Origin: an uncultured Clostridia bacterium
GTDB taxonomy: Bacteria; Bacillota; Clostridia; TANB77; CAG-508
Reading direction: 5' to 3'
Assembly: GCA_949118805.1 (NCBI GenBank)
Contig: CASAUJ010000004.1
Span: 1 to 61,292 of the forward strand
DNA length: 61,292 nt
Shown here: piece by piece, positions 1 to 8,265 of the stretch
Layout of the letters: each line of letters starts with the position of its first letter
Numbering within the stretch: position 1 is the first letter of the stretch
Notes under the pieces: generated by a model
The model's input: the letters and a program-made list of their open reading frames with translations, nothing else
What the model was told of the DNA's origin: nothing
The model's database searches: none
Program-made: the position numbers and the translations under genes

Positions 1-1307
1 AAAGAAGAGGCGAAGTACAAAAACAAGAATCAAGATTAATGCAAAAAGAAGAAAATTTAGAAAAACGTGAAGTGAATTTTGAAAAGAAAGAACAAGAAGT
101 AGAAAGAGAATGGAAAGAGATTGAAAAACAAAAAGGAGAAATAACTAGATTACAGGATGAGGAAATGGTACAACTTCAAAAAATTGCTTCTTTAACAAAA
201 GAAGAAGCAAAAGAACAATTGTTATCAGTAATGGACAAAGAGTTAACCGTTGAAAAAGCAAATTTAATTCGCGAAAAAGAACAAAAAGCTAAAGAAAGTG
301 CGATTAAAAATGCCAAAGAAATTTTAAGTTATGCAGTACAAAAATGCGCTGCTGATCATTCACAAGAAACAACGGTATCAATTGTTGCACTTCCAAATGA
401 TGACATGAAAGGAAGAATCATAGGAAGAGAAGGAAGAAACATAAAAGCATTGGAAACCTTAACAGGAATCGATTTAATAATTGATGATACACCAGAGGCA
501 GTCGTTTTATCAGGATTTGACCCATTAAGAAGAGAGGTAGCTAAAATTGCTTTAGAAAAATTAATTGATGATGGTAGAATTCATCCAGCTAAAATTGAAG
601 AAATGGTAGAAAAAGCAAAGGAAGAAGTAGAAACTACGATCAAAGAAGAAGGAGAAAGAGCAGTATTAGAAACAGGAGTAATAGGACTTCATCCAGATAT
701 TGTGAAATTAATTGGAAAACTAAAATATAGGACAAGTTATGGACAAAATGTATTAAATCATTCCATTGAAGTTTCTAATTTAGCAAGAATTATGGCAGAA
801 GAATTAGGATTAGATCCAAAACTAGCAAGACGTGCAGGACTTTTACATGACATTGGAAAAGCATTAGATCATGACATGGAAGGGACACATGTTGAAATAG
901 GAGTAGAAATTCTTAAAAAGTTTAAAGAAAATCCACTTGTTATCAATGCTGTGGAAGCACATCATGGAGATGTAGAACCACAAACATTAGAAGCCGTTTT
1001 AATCCAAGCAGCAGATGCTGTATCTGCTTCTAGACCAGGTGCTAGAAGAGAAACAGTAGAAGCTTATATTAAAAGATTACAAAATCTTGAAGAAATTGCA
1101 GATTCTTTTGAAGGAGTGGAAAAATCATTTGCGATCCAAGCTGGTAGAGAAATCAGAATTATTGTAAAACCAGATCGAATTTCAGATGATCAAATGACAA
1201 TTTTAGCAAGAGATGTAGCAAAAAGAATTGAAGATGAAATGGACTATCCAGGACAAATAAAAGTAAATCTTATTCGAGAAACTAGAGTAATTGATTATGC
1301 TAAATAA
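1..1307 (+). CDS. rny: Ribonuclease Y, 5' end outside window
   Basis: Membrane-anchored endoribonuclease that starts mRNA turnover. The reading frame is already open at base 3 and continues into the ATG at 39, and the visible upstream residues fit the RNase Y coiled coil, so the true start and the membrane anchor lie left of the window. In order: a charged coiled coil, a KH domain with GRIIGREGRNIKALE, and an HD domain with LLHDIGKA as the metal site and later EAHHGD. The protein ends VIDYAK as usual for the family. It is followed by ymdB and spoVS, a common Firmicutes arrangement. Identity is very safe. Confidence 0.97.
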   Translation, partial: RRGEVQKQESRLMQKEENLEKREVNFEKKEQEVEREWKEIEKQKGEITRLQDEEMVQLQKIASLTKEEAKEQLLSVMDKELTVEKANLIREKEQKAKESAIKNAKEILSYAVQKCAADHSQETTVSIVALPNDDMKGRIIGREGRNIKALETLTGIDLIIDDTPEAVVLSGFDPLRREVAKIALEKLIDDGRIHPAKIEEMVEKAKEEVETTIKEEGERAVLETGVIGLHPDIVKLIGKLKYRTSYGQNVLNHSIEVSNLARIMAEELGLDPKLARRAGLLHDIGKALDHDMEGTHVEIGVEILKKFKENPLVINAVEAHHGDVEPQTLEAVLIQAADAVSASRPGARRETVEAYIKRLQNLEEIADSFEGVEKSFAIQAGREIRIIVKPDRISDDQMTILARDVAKRIEDEMDYPGQIKVNLIRETRVIDYAK

Positions 1308-1312
1308 GAAAA

Positions 1313-1342
1313 AGTTGTGATTTTATATCACAGCTTTTTTTT
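1313..1342 (+). terminator. Terminator after rny
   Basis: Nine-pair stem (AGTTGTGAT with ATCACAGCT, including one wobble pair), a short loop, then a run of eight T. It begins a few bases after the rny stop codon. Confidence 0.85.
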
Positions 1343-1381
1343 GTACAAGAAAAAATTTAGATGAATAAAAATGAAAAATTC

Positions 1382-1410
1382 TTGCTATCTTATTTTTTTT
1401 ATAGTATGAT
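1382..1410 (+). promoter_or_regulatory. Promoter of ymdB
   Basis: TTGCTA and TATGAT separated by 17 bases, 33 bases before the ymdB start codon and just after the rny terminator. Confidence 0.65.
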
Positions 1411-1442
1411 AAAAGAAGTTAAAAAGAGAAAGAAGGAATAGA

Positions 1443-2213
1443 ATGAAAGTTTTAGCAGTAGGAGATCTAGTTGGTTCAGCAGGAATCAAAGAACTGAAAA
1501 AAAGATTAGGAGAGATAAAGCAAAAGGAACAAATTGATTTTGTTATAGTAAATGGAGAAAATGCAGCAGAAGGAATGGGAATCACAAAACAAAATTTTGA
1601 AGATATAGTAGCATTAAAAATAGATGTTATTACGATGGGAAATCATACTTGGGGAAAAAAAGACATTTTTCAATTTATCGATCATCCTAAATTAATCAGA
1701 CCAGCTAACTATCCAAAGGGAGTAGTAGGAAAAGGATATTACATTTATACCTGGCAAGAGAAGAAAATTGCAGTGATTAATTTAATTGGTAGAGTGGATA
1801 TCAATGTATTATCCGAAAATCCATTTATTGTAGCAAAAGAGATCGTAGAGAAAATTCAAAATGAAGTAGATATGATTTTTGTTGATTTTCATGCAGAAGC
1901 GACAGCAGAAAAAATTGCAATGGGATATTTTCTAGATGGAAAAGTAACTGCTGTATTTGGAACCCATACACATGTGCAAACAGCAGATGAAAAAATTTTG
2001 CCAAAAGGAACAGCCTATATTACAGATATTGGTATGACAGGACCTAAAAATTCTGTAATAGGAATGGATATAGAAGCATCTTTAAAGAGGTTTGAAACTA
2101 CTTTACCAGAAAGATATAAAATTGCATCAGGGGAATCGGTTTTAAATGCTATTATATTAGAGATAGATGATAAAAATAATCAAGTAAAAAGTATAAAAAG
2201 ATTAGATCCATAA
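1443..2213 (+). CDS. ymdB: YmdB family metallophosphoesterase
   Basis: Calcineurin-like phosphoesterase of the YmdB (TIGR00282) family. The Bacillus member hydrolyses cyclic nucleotides and influences biofilm and sporulation decisions. Visible metal-site motifs in order: GDLVGSAG near residue 7, NGENAAEGMG near 38, GNHTWGKKD near 66, DFHAEATAEK near 150 and GTHTHVQTAD near 175. At 256 residues it is close to the usual length. The start is set by AAGGA eight bases upstream. It sits between rny and spoVS, as in many spore formers. The function on cAMP is inferred from the family. Confidence 0.93.
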   Translation: MKVLAVGDLVGSAGIKELKKRLGEIKQKEQIDFVIVNGENAAEGMGITKQNFEDIVALKIDVITMGNHTWGKKDIFQFIDHPKLIRPANYPKGVVGKGYYIYTWQEKKIAVINLIGRVDINVLSENPFIVAKEIVEKIQNEVDMIFVDFHAEATAEKIAMGYFLDGKVTAVFGTHTHVQTADEKILPKGTAYITDIGMTGPKNSVIGMDIEASLKRFETTLPERYKIASGESVLNAIILEIDDKNNQVKSIKRLDP

Positions 2214-2364
2214 AGCATTTGTCAAAAAGTGTCGAAACCATAAAAAATTGCGATGAAATCTCTTATAAATTTTGAAAAAGGACTTTACAAATATTTCCAT
2301 ATAATATAAAATAACTATCGTAAAAGTTGCAACAAAAATAAAAATTATAGGAGGCAAAAGAGAA

Positions 2365-2628
2365 ATGGAAGTTTTAAAAATTTCATCCAAATCAAATCCT
2401 AATTCAGTAGCAGGAGCAATTGCTGGGTTAGTAAAAGAATCAAACAAAGCAGAAATGCAAGCAATTGGAGCAGGAGCATTAAATCAAGCAGTAAAAGCGG
2501 TGGCAATAGCAAGAGGGTTTGTTGCACCAGCAGGAGTTGATTTAGTATGTATACCAGCATTTGCAGAGGTTGAAGTTGAAGGAGAAGATCGCACTGGTAT
2601 TAAACTAATTGTAGAATCTAGAGCTTAG
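2365..2628 (+). CDS. spoVS: Stage V sporulation protein S
   Basis: Small (87 residues) Alba-like protein needed for progression to spore coat assembly in Bacillus and widely conserved in spore formers. The whole sequence fits the family: it begins MEVLKISSKSNPNSVAGAIA and contains AIGAGALNQAVKAVAIARG and DLVCIPAFAEVE. A strong AGGAGG lies 13 bases before the ATG. It has its own terminator and stands downstream of ymdB with a 150-base gap, so it may have a separate promoter, but I could not assign one with good spacing. Its presence is direct evidence for an endospore-forming lineage. Confidence 0.97.
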   Translation: MEVLKISSKSNPNSVAGAIAGLVKESNKAEMQAIGAGALNQAVKAVAIARGFVAPAGVDLVCIPAFAEVEVEGEDRTGIKLIVESRA

Positions 2629-2642
2629 AAAAAACATAGATA

Positions 2643-2680
2643 AAAGAACAATAGAAAACATTTTTCATTGTTCTTTTTTT
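2643..2680 (+). terminator. Terminator after spoVS
   Basis: AAGAACAAT pairs with ATTGTTCTT around a loop of about 14 bases, followed by seven T. Confidence 0.88.
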
Positions 2681-2684
2681 GAGG

Positions 2685-2747
2685 GATTAGAGAGGGACGT
2701 TCCTTAAAATCCCCAAAATGGGGATTTTAAGGAACGTCCCTCTAATC
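2685..2747 (+). repeat. REP-like palindrome, GGGACGTTCC family
   Basis: Near-perfect inverted repeat with arms of about 28 bases around a 5-base AAAAT loop. The arms carry GGGACGTTCCTTAAAATCCC. The same arm sequence recurs at both ends of the element at 51925-52052, so this is a dispersed palindromic family, here in its minimal hairpin form. It stands in the gap between spoVS and the solute-binding protein gene. Such GGGACGTTCC palindromes in Clostridia are typically mobilised by IS200-like (RAYT) transposases; none is in this window. Confidence 0.85.
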
Positions 2748-2777
2748 ATCTCCCCTTATAAAATTGTTAAAAAGGAC

Positions 2778-2806
2778 TTGAAAAATCCTTAGATTTAAGA
2801 TATGAT
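2778..2806 (+). promoter_or_regulatory. Promoter of solute-binding protein gene
   Basis: TTGAAA and TATGAT with a 17-base spacer, 23 bases before the ATG at 2829. Confidence 0.65.
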
Positions 2807-2828
2807 AGCAAAAGAATAGAGGTGAAAT

Positions 2829-4413
2829 ATGAAATCAAATTGGATTAAATATGTTTTTGCTGTTTTTATTATTGGTATTATCATTTTTGCAGTTTTTAAA
2901 ATTAGACAAGATGAAGAGGAAAGAAAGCAAGAATTAGAACATGTGAGTCGTGATCAAGAAAAAATAACAGAACTTACTCTAGGAATTGCACGGGTTTGAT
3001 AGTATGAATCCTATTTTAAGCAAGAATAAGAATATACAAGACATAGCAAAATTGATATACGATCCATTGGTTACATTAACAGCAGATTATAAAGCAGAGC
3101 CAGCTTTAGCAACAGAATGGGCAAAACAAAGTGATCATTCTTATTTGATCAAATTAAGAGAAAATGTAAAGTGGACGCAGGGACAAAGATTTACAGCAGA
3201 AGATGTACGATTTACTATTGATCGATTAAAAGAAATATCTTCTATTTATTCTTATCATGTACAATATGTGACAGAAGTAGAAATTGTAGATGATTATACG
3301 GTAAAAATTAAACTAGATCGAGAAATTCCTTTCTATGAGTATTTTCTTACTTTTCCAATTTTATCAAAAGATTATTATGAAAATGAAGATTTTGTAAATA
3401 CTGAAAAAAATACTTCGCCAACAGGAACTGGAAAATACAAGATTTCAGAAGTTCAGCCATCTTATCTTAAATTAGAAAAGAATTCAGGTTGGTGGAATAA
3501 AAAAGAAAATTTAACGATAGAAAAAATAACAGTAAATTTATATTCTTCTATTGGAGAATTATATAATAGCTTCAAAATAGGAAATATTGATTTGATTTCA
3601 ACGAGTAATGACAATTTACAGGAATATATTGGAACAATTGGTTATAGTTCAAAAGAAATGAAAGGTAGAGATCATACTTTTTTAGCTTTTAATATGCAAA
3701 ATAGTCTTTTATCTAGATTGGAAGTTAGAAAAGCCATATCTTATTCAATTGATAAAGAAAATATTGTTTCTAGTGTATTTCATAATAAATGTTTTACCAG
3801 TAGTTTTCCACTTGATTATGGGAGCTGGCTAGGACAAGGACAAGAAGCAAGTAGTGGATACAATTTAGAACAAGCAAAGCAAATATTAATGGATCAAGGA
3901 TGGAATTATTATTCGGGAACATGGCAAAAAGTAGAAAATTATCGAACACAAAAATTATTTTTTAATGTGCTAGTAAGAGCAAGTGATACTTCTAAAGTGG
4001 CAGTTGCTAACAATATAAAACAACAATTAGAAGCACAAGGGATAGGAATCAATATAACACAAGCGACAGATGAACAATATAATAATAGTATCAATCAAAG
4101 AAATTATGATATGGCATTATGTAGTATGACTCTTTCTCCATCTCCTAATCTTACTACTTATTTAGGAGAAGGAAATATTGCAAATTATAAAAATGAAGAA
4201 GTCATGAATATTATGAATGAAGTGAAAAATACTACCGATGAAAATCGATTAAAAGAAAAATATGCAAGATTGTCAGAAATATATCGAACCGATATGCCTT
4301 ATATTAGCCTATATAATAATCGACATATAGTAGCTTATAATTCAGGATTAGTGGGGGATATTAATCCCAATTGGTTCTATCCATTTTATGGAATAGAAGG
4401 TTGGTACAAATAA
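2829..4413 (+). CDS. ABC transporter solute-binding protein, family 5, with CGG +1 shift
   Basis: Extracellular substrate-binding protein of the oligopeptide/nickel type (SBP_bac_5). The start at 2829 has AGAGGTG eight bases upstream and opens with a membrane segment (residues about 5-23). The frame runs to GIA, meets CGG at 2991-2993 and would stop two codons later at TGA. Dropping the C gives GIAGFDSMNPILS and an open frame to 4413, 527 residues in all. Recognisable family features: YDPLVTLTADYKAEPALA, the RFTAEDVRFTIDRL stretch, and KAISYSIDKENIV. No permease or ATPase genes lie beside it. No lipobox cysteine is visible, so it is probably anchored by the N-terminal helix. The frame break is one of eleven of the same kind in the window. 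Confidence 0.88.
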
Positions 4414-4427
4414 AAATAAAAAAAGTA

Positions 4428-4455
4428 TTGACAAAACATATTTTTGGTATATAAT
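4428..4455 (+). promoter_or_regulatory. Promoter of recA
   Basis: TTGACA and TATAAT with a 16-base spacer, 45 bases before the recA ATG. I see no convincing SOS box at it. Confidence 0.8.
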
Positions 4456-4499
4456 AGTTATATCAAACAAAAGTTCAAAAAAATAAGGAGGAAAAACAA

Positions 4500-5549
4500 A
4501 TGGCAGAAAATACAGAAAAAAAGAAAGCATTGGAAATGGCAATGAGCCAAATTGAAAAACAATTTGGAAAAGGATCTGTTATGAAATTAGGAGAATTCAA
4601 AGCAATGGAGATAGAAGCAATACCAACAGGAGCATTAAGTCTTGATATTGCATTAGGAATTGGTGGTGTACCAAGAGGAAGAATTATTGAAGTATATGGT
4701 CCAGAATCTTCTGGAAAAACAACATTAGCATTACATGTTATAGCAGAAGCACAAAAAACAGGGGGAGAAGCAGCTTTTATTGATGCAGAACATGCATTAG
4801 ATCCTGTTTATGCCAAAAAGTTGGGAGTAGATATTGATAATTTAATTGTGTCACAACCAGACACAGGGGAACAAGCATTAGAAATTACAGAAAGTTTAGT
4901 AAGAAGCGGAGCTTTAGATGTAATTGTTGTTGACTCTGTTGCTGCATTAGTACCAAAAGCAGAAATCGATGGTGACATGGGAGATTCTCATATGGGGTTA
5001 CAAGCAAGACTTATGTCACAAGCATTAAGAAAATTAGCAGGAGCGATTAATAAATCAAAAACAGTTTTAATATTTATTAATCAATTGAGAGAAAAAATAG
5101 GAGTTATGTTTGGAAATCCAGAGACCACGACTGGTGGTAGAGCACTAAAATTTTATGCTTCTGTTAGGATGGATATTAGAAAGATAGAAAATATTAAACA
5201 AGATGGAGAATTTAAAGGAAGTCGTGTACGTGTAAAAGTAGTGAAAAATAAAGTAGCACCACCATTCAGAGAAGCTGAATTTGATGTAGTTTATGGAGAA
5301 GGAATTTCAAAATCTGGTAATATTTTAGATATGGCTGTTAATTTAGATATTATCGAAAAAGCTGGTTCATGGTTTAGTTATAATGGAGAAAGAATTGGAC
5401 AAGGGAGAGAAAATGTAAAAAAATATTTAAAAGAAAATCCTGAGGTTTTAAAAGAGGTAGAAGAAAAAGTAAGGGCTGATTTTGCAAAGGCTTTTGAACA
5501 AAGTTTAGGAGAAGAATTACCAACAGAAGAGGATGAAGATGACGAATAA
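4500..5549 (+). CDS. recA: RecA recombinase
   Basis: ATP-dependent strand-exchange protein for recombination and SOS induction. Walker A is GPESSGKT near residue 67. Walker B (VIVVDSVAAL), loop L1 (GDSHMGLQARLMSQALRKL) and FINQLREKIGVMFGNPETTT follow in the normal order. It has 349 residues with the usual acidic tail ending EEDEDDE. AGGAGG stands 8 bases upstream of the ATG. It is followed at 150 bases by recX, its usual regulator. There is no in-frame CGG. Confidence 0.99.
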   Translation: MAENTEKKKALEMAMSQIEKQFGKGSVMKLGEFKAMEIEAIPTGALSLDIALGIGGVPRGRIIEVYGPESSGKTTLALHVIAEAQKTGGEAAFIDAEHALDPVYAKKLGVDIDNLIVSQPDTGEQALEITESLVRSGALDVIVVDSVAALVPKAEIDGDMGDSHMGLQARLMSQALRKLAGAINKSKTVLIFINQLREKIGVMFGNPETTTGGRALKFYASVRMDIRKIENIKQDGEFKGSRVRVKVVKNKVAPPFREAEFDVVYGEGISKSGNILDMAVNLDIIEKAGSWFSYNGERIGQGRENVKKYLKENPEVLKEVEEKVRADFAKAFEQSLGEELPTEEDEDDE

Positions 5550-5562
5550 ATAAATGAAAAGA

Positions 5563-5599
5563 AGACTAAATAGATGGAAGAATGACATTTATTTAGTCT
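5563..5599 (+). terminator. Possible weak terminator after recA
   Basis: AGACTAAAT pairs perfectly with ATTTAGTCT around a 19-base loop, but the following TTGTTTCAAA is only moderately T-rich. Confidence 0.45.
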
Positions 5600-5646
5600 T
5601 GTTTCAAATAAAAGAAAAAAGATTAGAAAAATAGAAACAAAAGCTA

Positions 5647-5675
5647 TTGCTATTAAAAAAAATTTATAGTAAAAT
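5647..5675 (+). promoter_or_regulatory. Promoter of recX
   Basis: TTGCTA and TAAAAT with a 17-base spacer, 23 bases before the recX start. Confidence 0.55.
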
Positions 5676-5698
5676 GGGAAAAAAGAAAGGAAAAGTAA

Positions 5699-6148
5699 AT
5701 GTACAGTGTAGAACAATTTGACAAAGAGAAAACAAAAGTATTGAAATACATTTTATATAAAAGAAGAAGTGAACAAGAAATACAAAGAAAATTTGCTAAT
5801 ACAATAGAAGAAAATATGTTAAATGATATTATTTCTTATTTAAAAGAAGCAAAATATATTGATGATCACGAGTTAATTGAAAGAAGTATAGCAAACTTTA
5901 TAATATTAAAGAATTTATCGATAAAAGAACTTCAATACAAATTAATGGCAAAGGGATTCAATAAAAATGATATTGAAGATTACATTTACGAAAATAGGGA
6001 GAAGTTAGAAGAATATGAAATAAATTCTGTTCAGAATTTATTCCATAAAAAGAAAACACAAATGGAACCACAAGAAATAAAACAATATTTATTGAAAAAA
6101 GGTTATCGATTGGAAAATATCAACAAAGGAATAAAAGGAGAAGAATAG
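5699..6148 (+). CDS. recX: RecX family regulator of RecA
   Basis: Small helical protein that binds RecA filaments and restrains their activity. It is built of three-helix repeats: YILYKRRSEQEIQRKF, then SIKELQYKLMAKGFN, then EPQEIKQYLLKKGYRLENI. The first tandem motif and the position behind recA support the call, although RecX proteins diverge strongly. It has 149 residues, near the short end for the family. The start has AAAGGA a few bases upstream. It runs into scpA with a 2-base gap, and the RBS of scpA lies inside its 3' end, so recX and scpA are probably co-transcribed. Confidence 0.85.
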   Translation: MYSVEQFDKEKTKVLKYILYKRRSEQEIQRKFANTIEENMLNDIISYLKEAKYIDDHELIERSIANFIILKNLSIKELQYKLMAKGFNKNDIEDYIYENREKLEEYEINSVQNLFHKKKTQMEPQEIKQYLLKKGYRLENINKGIKGEE

Positions 6149-6150
6149 AA

Positions 6151-6903
6151 ATGCCAGTATTAACATTGGAAACCAAAAAGTATGCAATAAAAATAGAAAA
6201 TTTTGAAGGACCATTAGATTTATTGTGTCATTTAATTGATAAAAACAAAATGAATATCTATGATATCCAATTAAGTGAGATTACCGATCAATACATAGAA
6301 TATTTAAAAGAACAAGAAAAGTTGAATTTAGAAATAGCAAGTGAATTTTTAGTAATGGCTTCAACTTTGTTGTATTTAAAATCTAAAAATTTATTGCCAA
6401 AACAAGAGGAAGAAACAGAAGAAATAACAGAAGAAGAATTGATTCGTAGAATTATTGAATACAAAAAATTTAAGGAAATTAGTAAAGTCTTTCAAAAAAA
6501 TTATTTAGAGTTTTCAAGAAGGCATTTCAAATTAGCAGAAGAAATTAAATTGCCTAAGCAAAAACTAGAAAAAGATTATGAAAAAACATTGCTACCAGAA
6601 ATTTATGAAAAACTAGTAGAAAGAAATCGTGTAAAAATAAATCAGAATGCTAAAAATATAGAAAAAATAGCAATTACAGACAATTATACAGTGGCAGGTA
6701 AAGTGAAAGAAATGTTTAAAGTTTTGGTAAAACAAAAGCGATTTATTTTTAATCAACTATTTTCGATTCAAAAACATAATAGACAAGAAGTAGTGACAGC
6801 CTTTTCTGGATTGTTAGAATTGTCAAGGAGAAGTAAAGTAGAAACCAATCAAGAGCAATTGTTTGGAGATATTACAGTAGAGAAATCTAAAAAAATAAGT
6901 TAA
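6151..6903 (+). CDS. scpA: Segregation and condensation protein A
   Basis: Kleisin subunit of the SMC-ScpAB condensin, which organises and segregates the nucleoid. The N-terminal signature FEGPLDLLCHLIDKNKMNIYD (residues about 19-39) and the region SEFLVMASTLLYLKSKNLLP are typical. The C-terminal winged-helix part (FSIQKHNRQEVVTAFSGLLEL) binds SMC. It has 250 residues, the normal length. AAAGGAG inside the recX end serves as RBS. The usual partner gene scpB does not follow; a YtfI-like gene comes next after 65 bases. Confidence 0.95.
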   Translation: MPVLTLETKKYAIKIENFEGPLDLLCHLIDKNKMNIYDIQLSEITDQYIEYLKEQEKLNLEIASEFLVMASTLLYLKSKNLLPKQEEETEEITEEELIRRIIEYKKFKEISKVFQKNYLEFSRRHFKLAEEIKLPKQKLEKDYEKTLLPEIYEKLVERNRVKINQNAKNIEKIAITDNYTVAGKVKEMFKVLVKQKRFIFNQLFSIQKHNRQEVVTAFSGLLELSRRSKVETNQEQLFGDITVEKSKKIS

Positions 6904-6968
6904 TCCTAAAGGTATAAAAAAGAAAAAAATGGAAAAACTATGAAAAAGCTTCAAAGAGGAGGCGAAAC

Positions 6969-7598
6969 ATGGTTTTTCTTTTTTTTATTATGATAGGAGT
7001 AATTGTCATCACTGGAATTCTGATTTTTTCTAAGATAGAAATAGAAGTCATTAGTTTAAAATTTTTTTCACAAGCAAAAAGACATTTTAATCAAGATTAT
7101 AAAATGATTTTAAAACTATATGCATTTGGTTTGTTTCCAATTTTGAAAATTACATTTACAAAAGCAAGATTAGAAAAAATAAAAGTAAAACAGAAAATAG
7201 AAAAAATAGATGTAAGTATGTTACAAAAAGATCCATTTTTTCACAAAGAATTATTGGATGTCATAAAAAAAATGAATATGAATATAGAAAAATTGTATTT
7301 GAACATAGAGATTGGAACAGAAAATGCAGTATTAACTTCTATTCTAGTACCTGCCATTAGTACAATAATTGCTGTTTTATTGCGTAAAAAAGTAAAAAAG
7401 TTTGAAAATCAAGTTTATATTGTAAATCCAGTTTATCAAAATCAAAATTTAGTAAATATAGCAATTTCAGGTATATTTAAAATAGAAATGAGACATATTA
7501 TAACTATTATTTATAGATTTTTGAAAAAAGAGAAAAAAGGAGGAAAAAAATATGAGCGAACATCCCATAGAAGGGCTTATGATTACGGCTATGAATAG
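6969..7598 (+). CDS. DUF2953 (YtfI-like) membrane protein
   Basis: Protein of 209 residues with one N-terminal membrane helix (MVFLFFIMIGVIVITGILIF) followed by a basic soluble region and a weaker hydrophobic stretch (SILVPAISTIIAVLL). Size, the RIRYRFLKKEKK-like basic C-terminus and its place directly before ytfJ identify it as the DUF2953 partner of GerW/YtfJ. It is presumably a sporulation membrane protein, but the biochemical role is unknown. GAGGAGGCG stands 7 bases before the ATG. Its 3' end overlaps ytfJ by 47 bases, so translation of the pair is likely coupled. Confidence 0.75.
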   Translation: MVFLFFIMIGVIVITGILIFSKIEIEVISLKFFSQAKRHFNQDYKMILKLYAFGLFPILKITFTKARLEKIKVKQKIEKIDVSMLQKDPFFHKELLDVIKKMNMNIEKLYLNIEIGTENAVLTSILVPAISTIIAVLLRKKVKKFENQVYIVNPVYQNQNLVNIAISGIFKIEMRHIITIIYRFLKKEKKGGKKYERTSHRRAYDYGYE

Positions 7599-8134
7599 TA
7601 TTCAAGATATGATAGATGTGAATACCATTATAGGAGAACCGATTGAAACTTCGAATAATATTGTAATTATTCCGATTTCAAAGGTATCTTTTGGTTTTGC
7701 AGCAGGTGGTAGTGAGTTTAAAGGAGAAACAATTGATGAATATACCAAACGAGATAAAGAAGAGGAAATTCAATATCGATTACCTTTTGGTGGTGGTAGT
7801 GGAGCTCGGAGTTACGATCAATCCAGTTGCTTTTCTTGTGATCCAATCCAATCATGTAAAACTAATACCAGTCAATCATTCTTCTTCACTTGATAAATTA
7901 TTAGATTATGTACCAGATTTAATGGAAAAAACAAACCAAATTATGAATCATTGTATTCAAAATCGTAAAGAGGAAACACAAAAAATTCTAAAGGAAATGC
8001 AAGATAAGCATGATAAGAGTATGAAAAAAGAAGAGGAAGATAAGAAGGCAATTGAAGAAAAGGTAGAAAAAGAGATTGAAAAAGTGAAAAAAATGAAAAT
8101 GCCAAAATATGAGGAAACAATGGAAGATGAATAA
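7552..8134 (+). CDS. ytfJ: GerW/YtfJ sporulation protein, with CGG +1 shift
   Basis: Member of the GerW/YtfJ family, made in sporulating cells and linked to spore germination in Bacillus. It starts MSEHPIEGLMITAMNSIQDM and contains PISKVSFGFAAGGSEF and the conserved glycine-rich PFGGGSGAGVTINPVAFLV. In the DNA this last motif is broken: GCT is followed by CGG at 7807-7809. Removing the C restores GAG and an open frame to 8134, giving 193 residues with a long charged, coiled-coil tail. Without the shift the protein would end after about 28 wrong residues. The restored glycine is at a conserved family position. RBS GGAGG overlaps the end of the upstream gene. Confidence 0.9.
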
Positions 8135-8136
8135 AG

Positions 8137-8183
8137 ACAAACAAAGGATTTGAACTTGGTACAAGTTTAAATCCTTTGTTTGT
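8137..8183 (+). terminator. Hairpin terminator after ytfJ
   Basis: Perfect 15-pair stem, ACAAACAAAGGATTT with AAATCCTTTGTTTGT, around a 17-base loop. Only a moderate A/T tract follows. Confidence 0.7.
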
Positions 8184-8203
8184 TAGAAAATTTTAAAAAA
8201 AAG

Positions 8204-8232
8204 TTCACAAATGAAAAGTGAAATGATATAAT
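8204..8232 (+). promoter_or_regulatory. Promoter of HAD phosphatase gene
   Basis: TTCACA and TATAAT with a 17-base spacer, 33 bases before the ATG at 8266. Confidence 0.65.
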
Positions 8233-8265
8233 GACGAGCAGAAAGAAAAAAGATAGGAGTAAATT

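Noticed and set aside
2202..2447. Antisense reading frames opposite real genes, such as this one over spoVS and many others
   Set aside because: They lack RBS and family likeness and lie opposite well-identified genes, a usual effect of AT-rich codon usage.
4428..4499. SOS (LexA/DinR) box at recA
   Set aside because: No sequence close to CGAAC-N4-GTTCG is present at the promoter.
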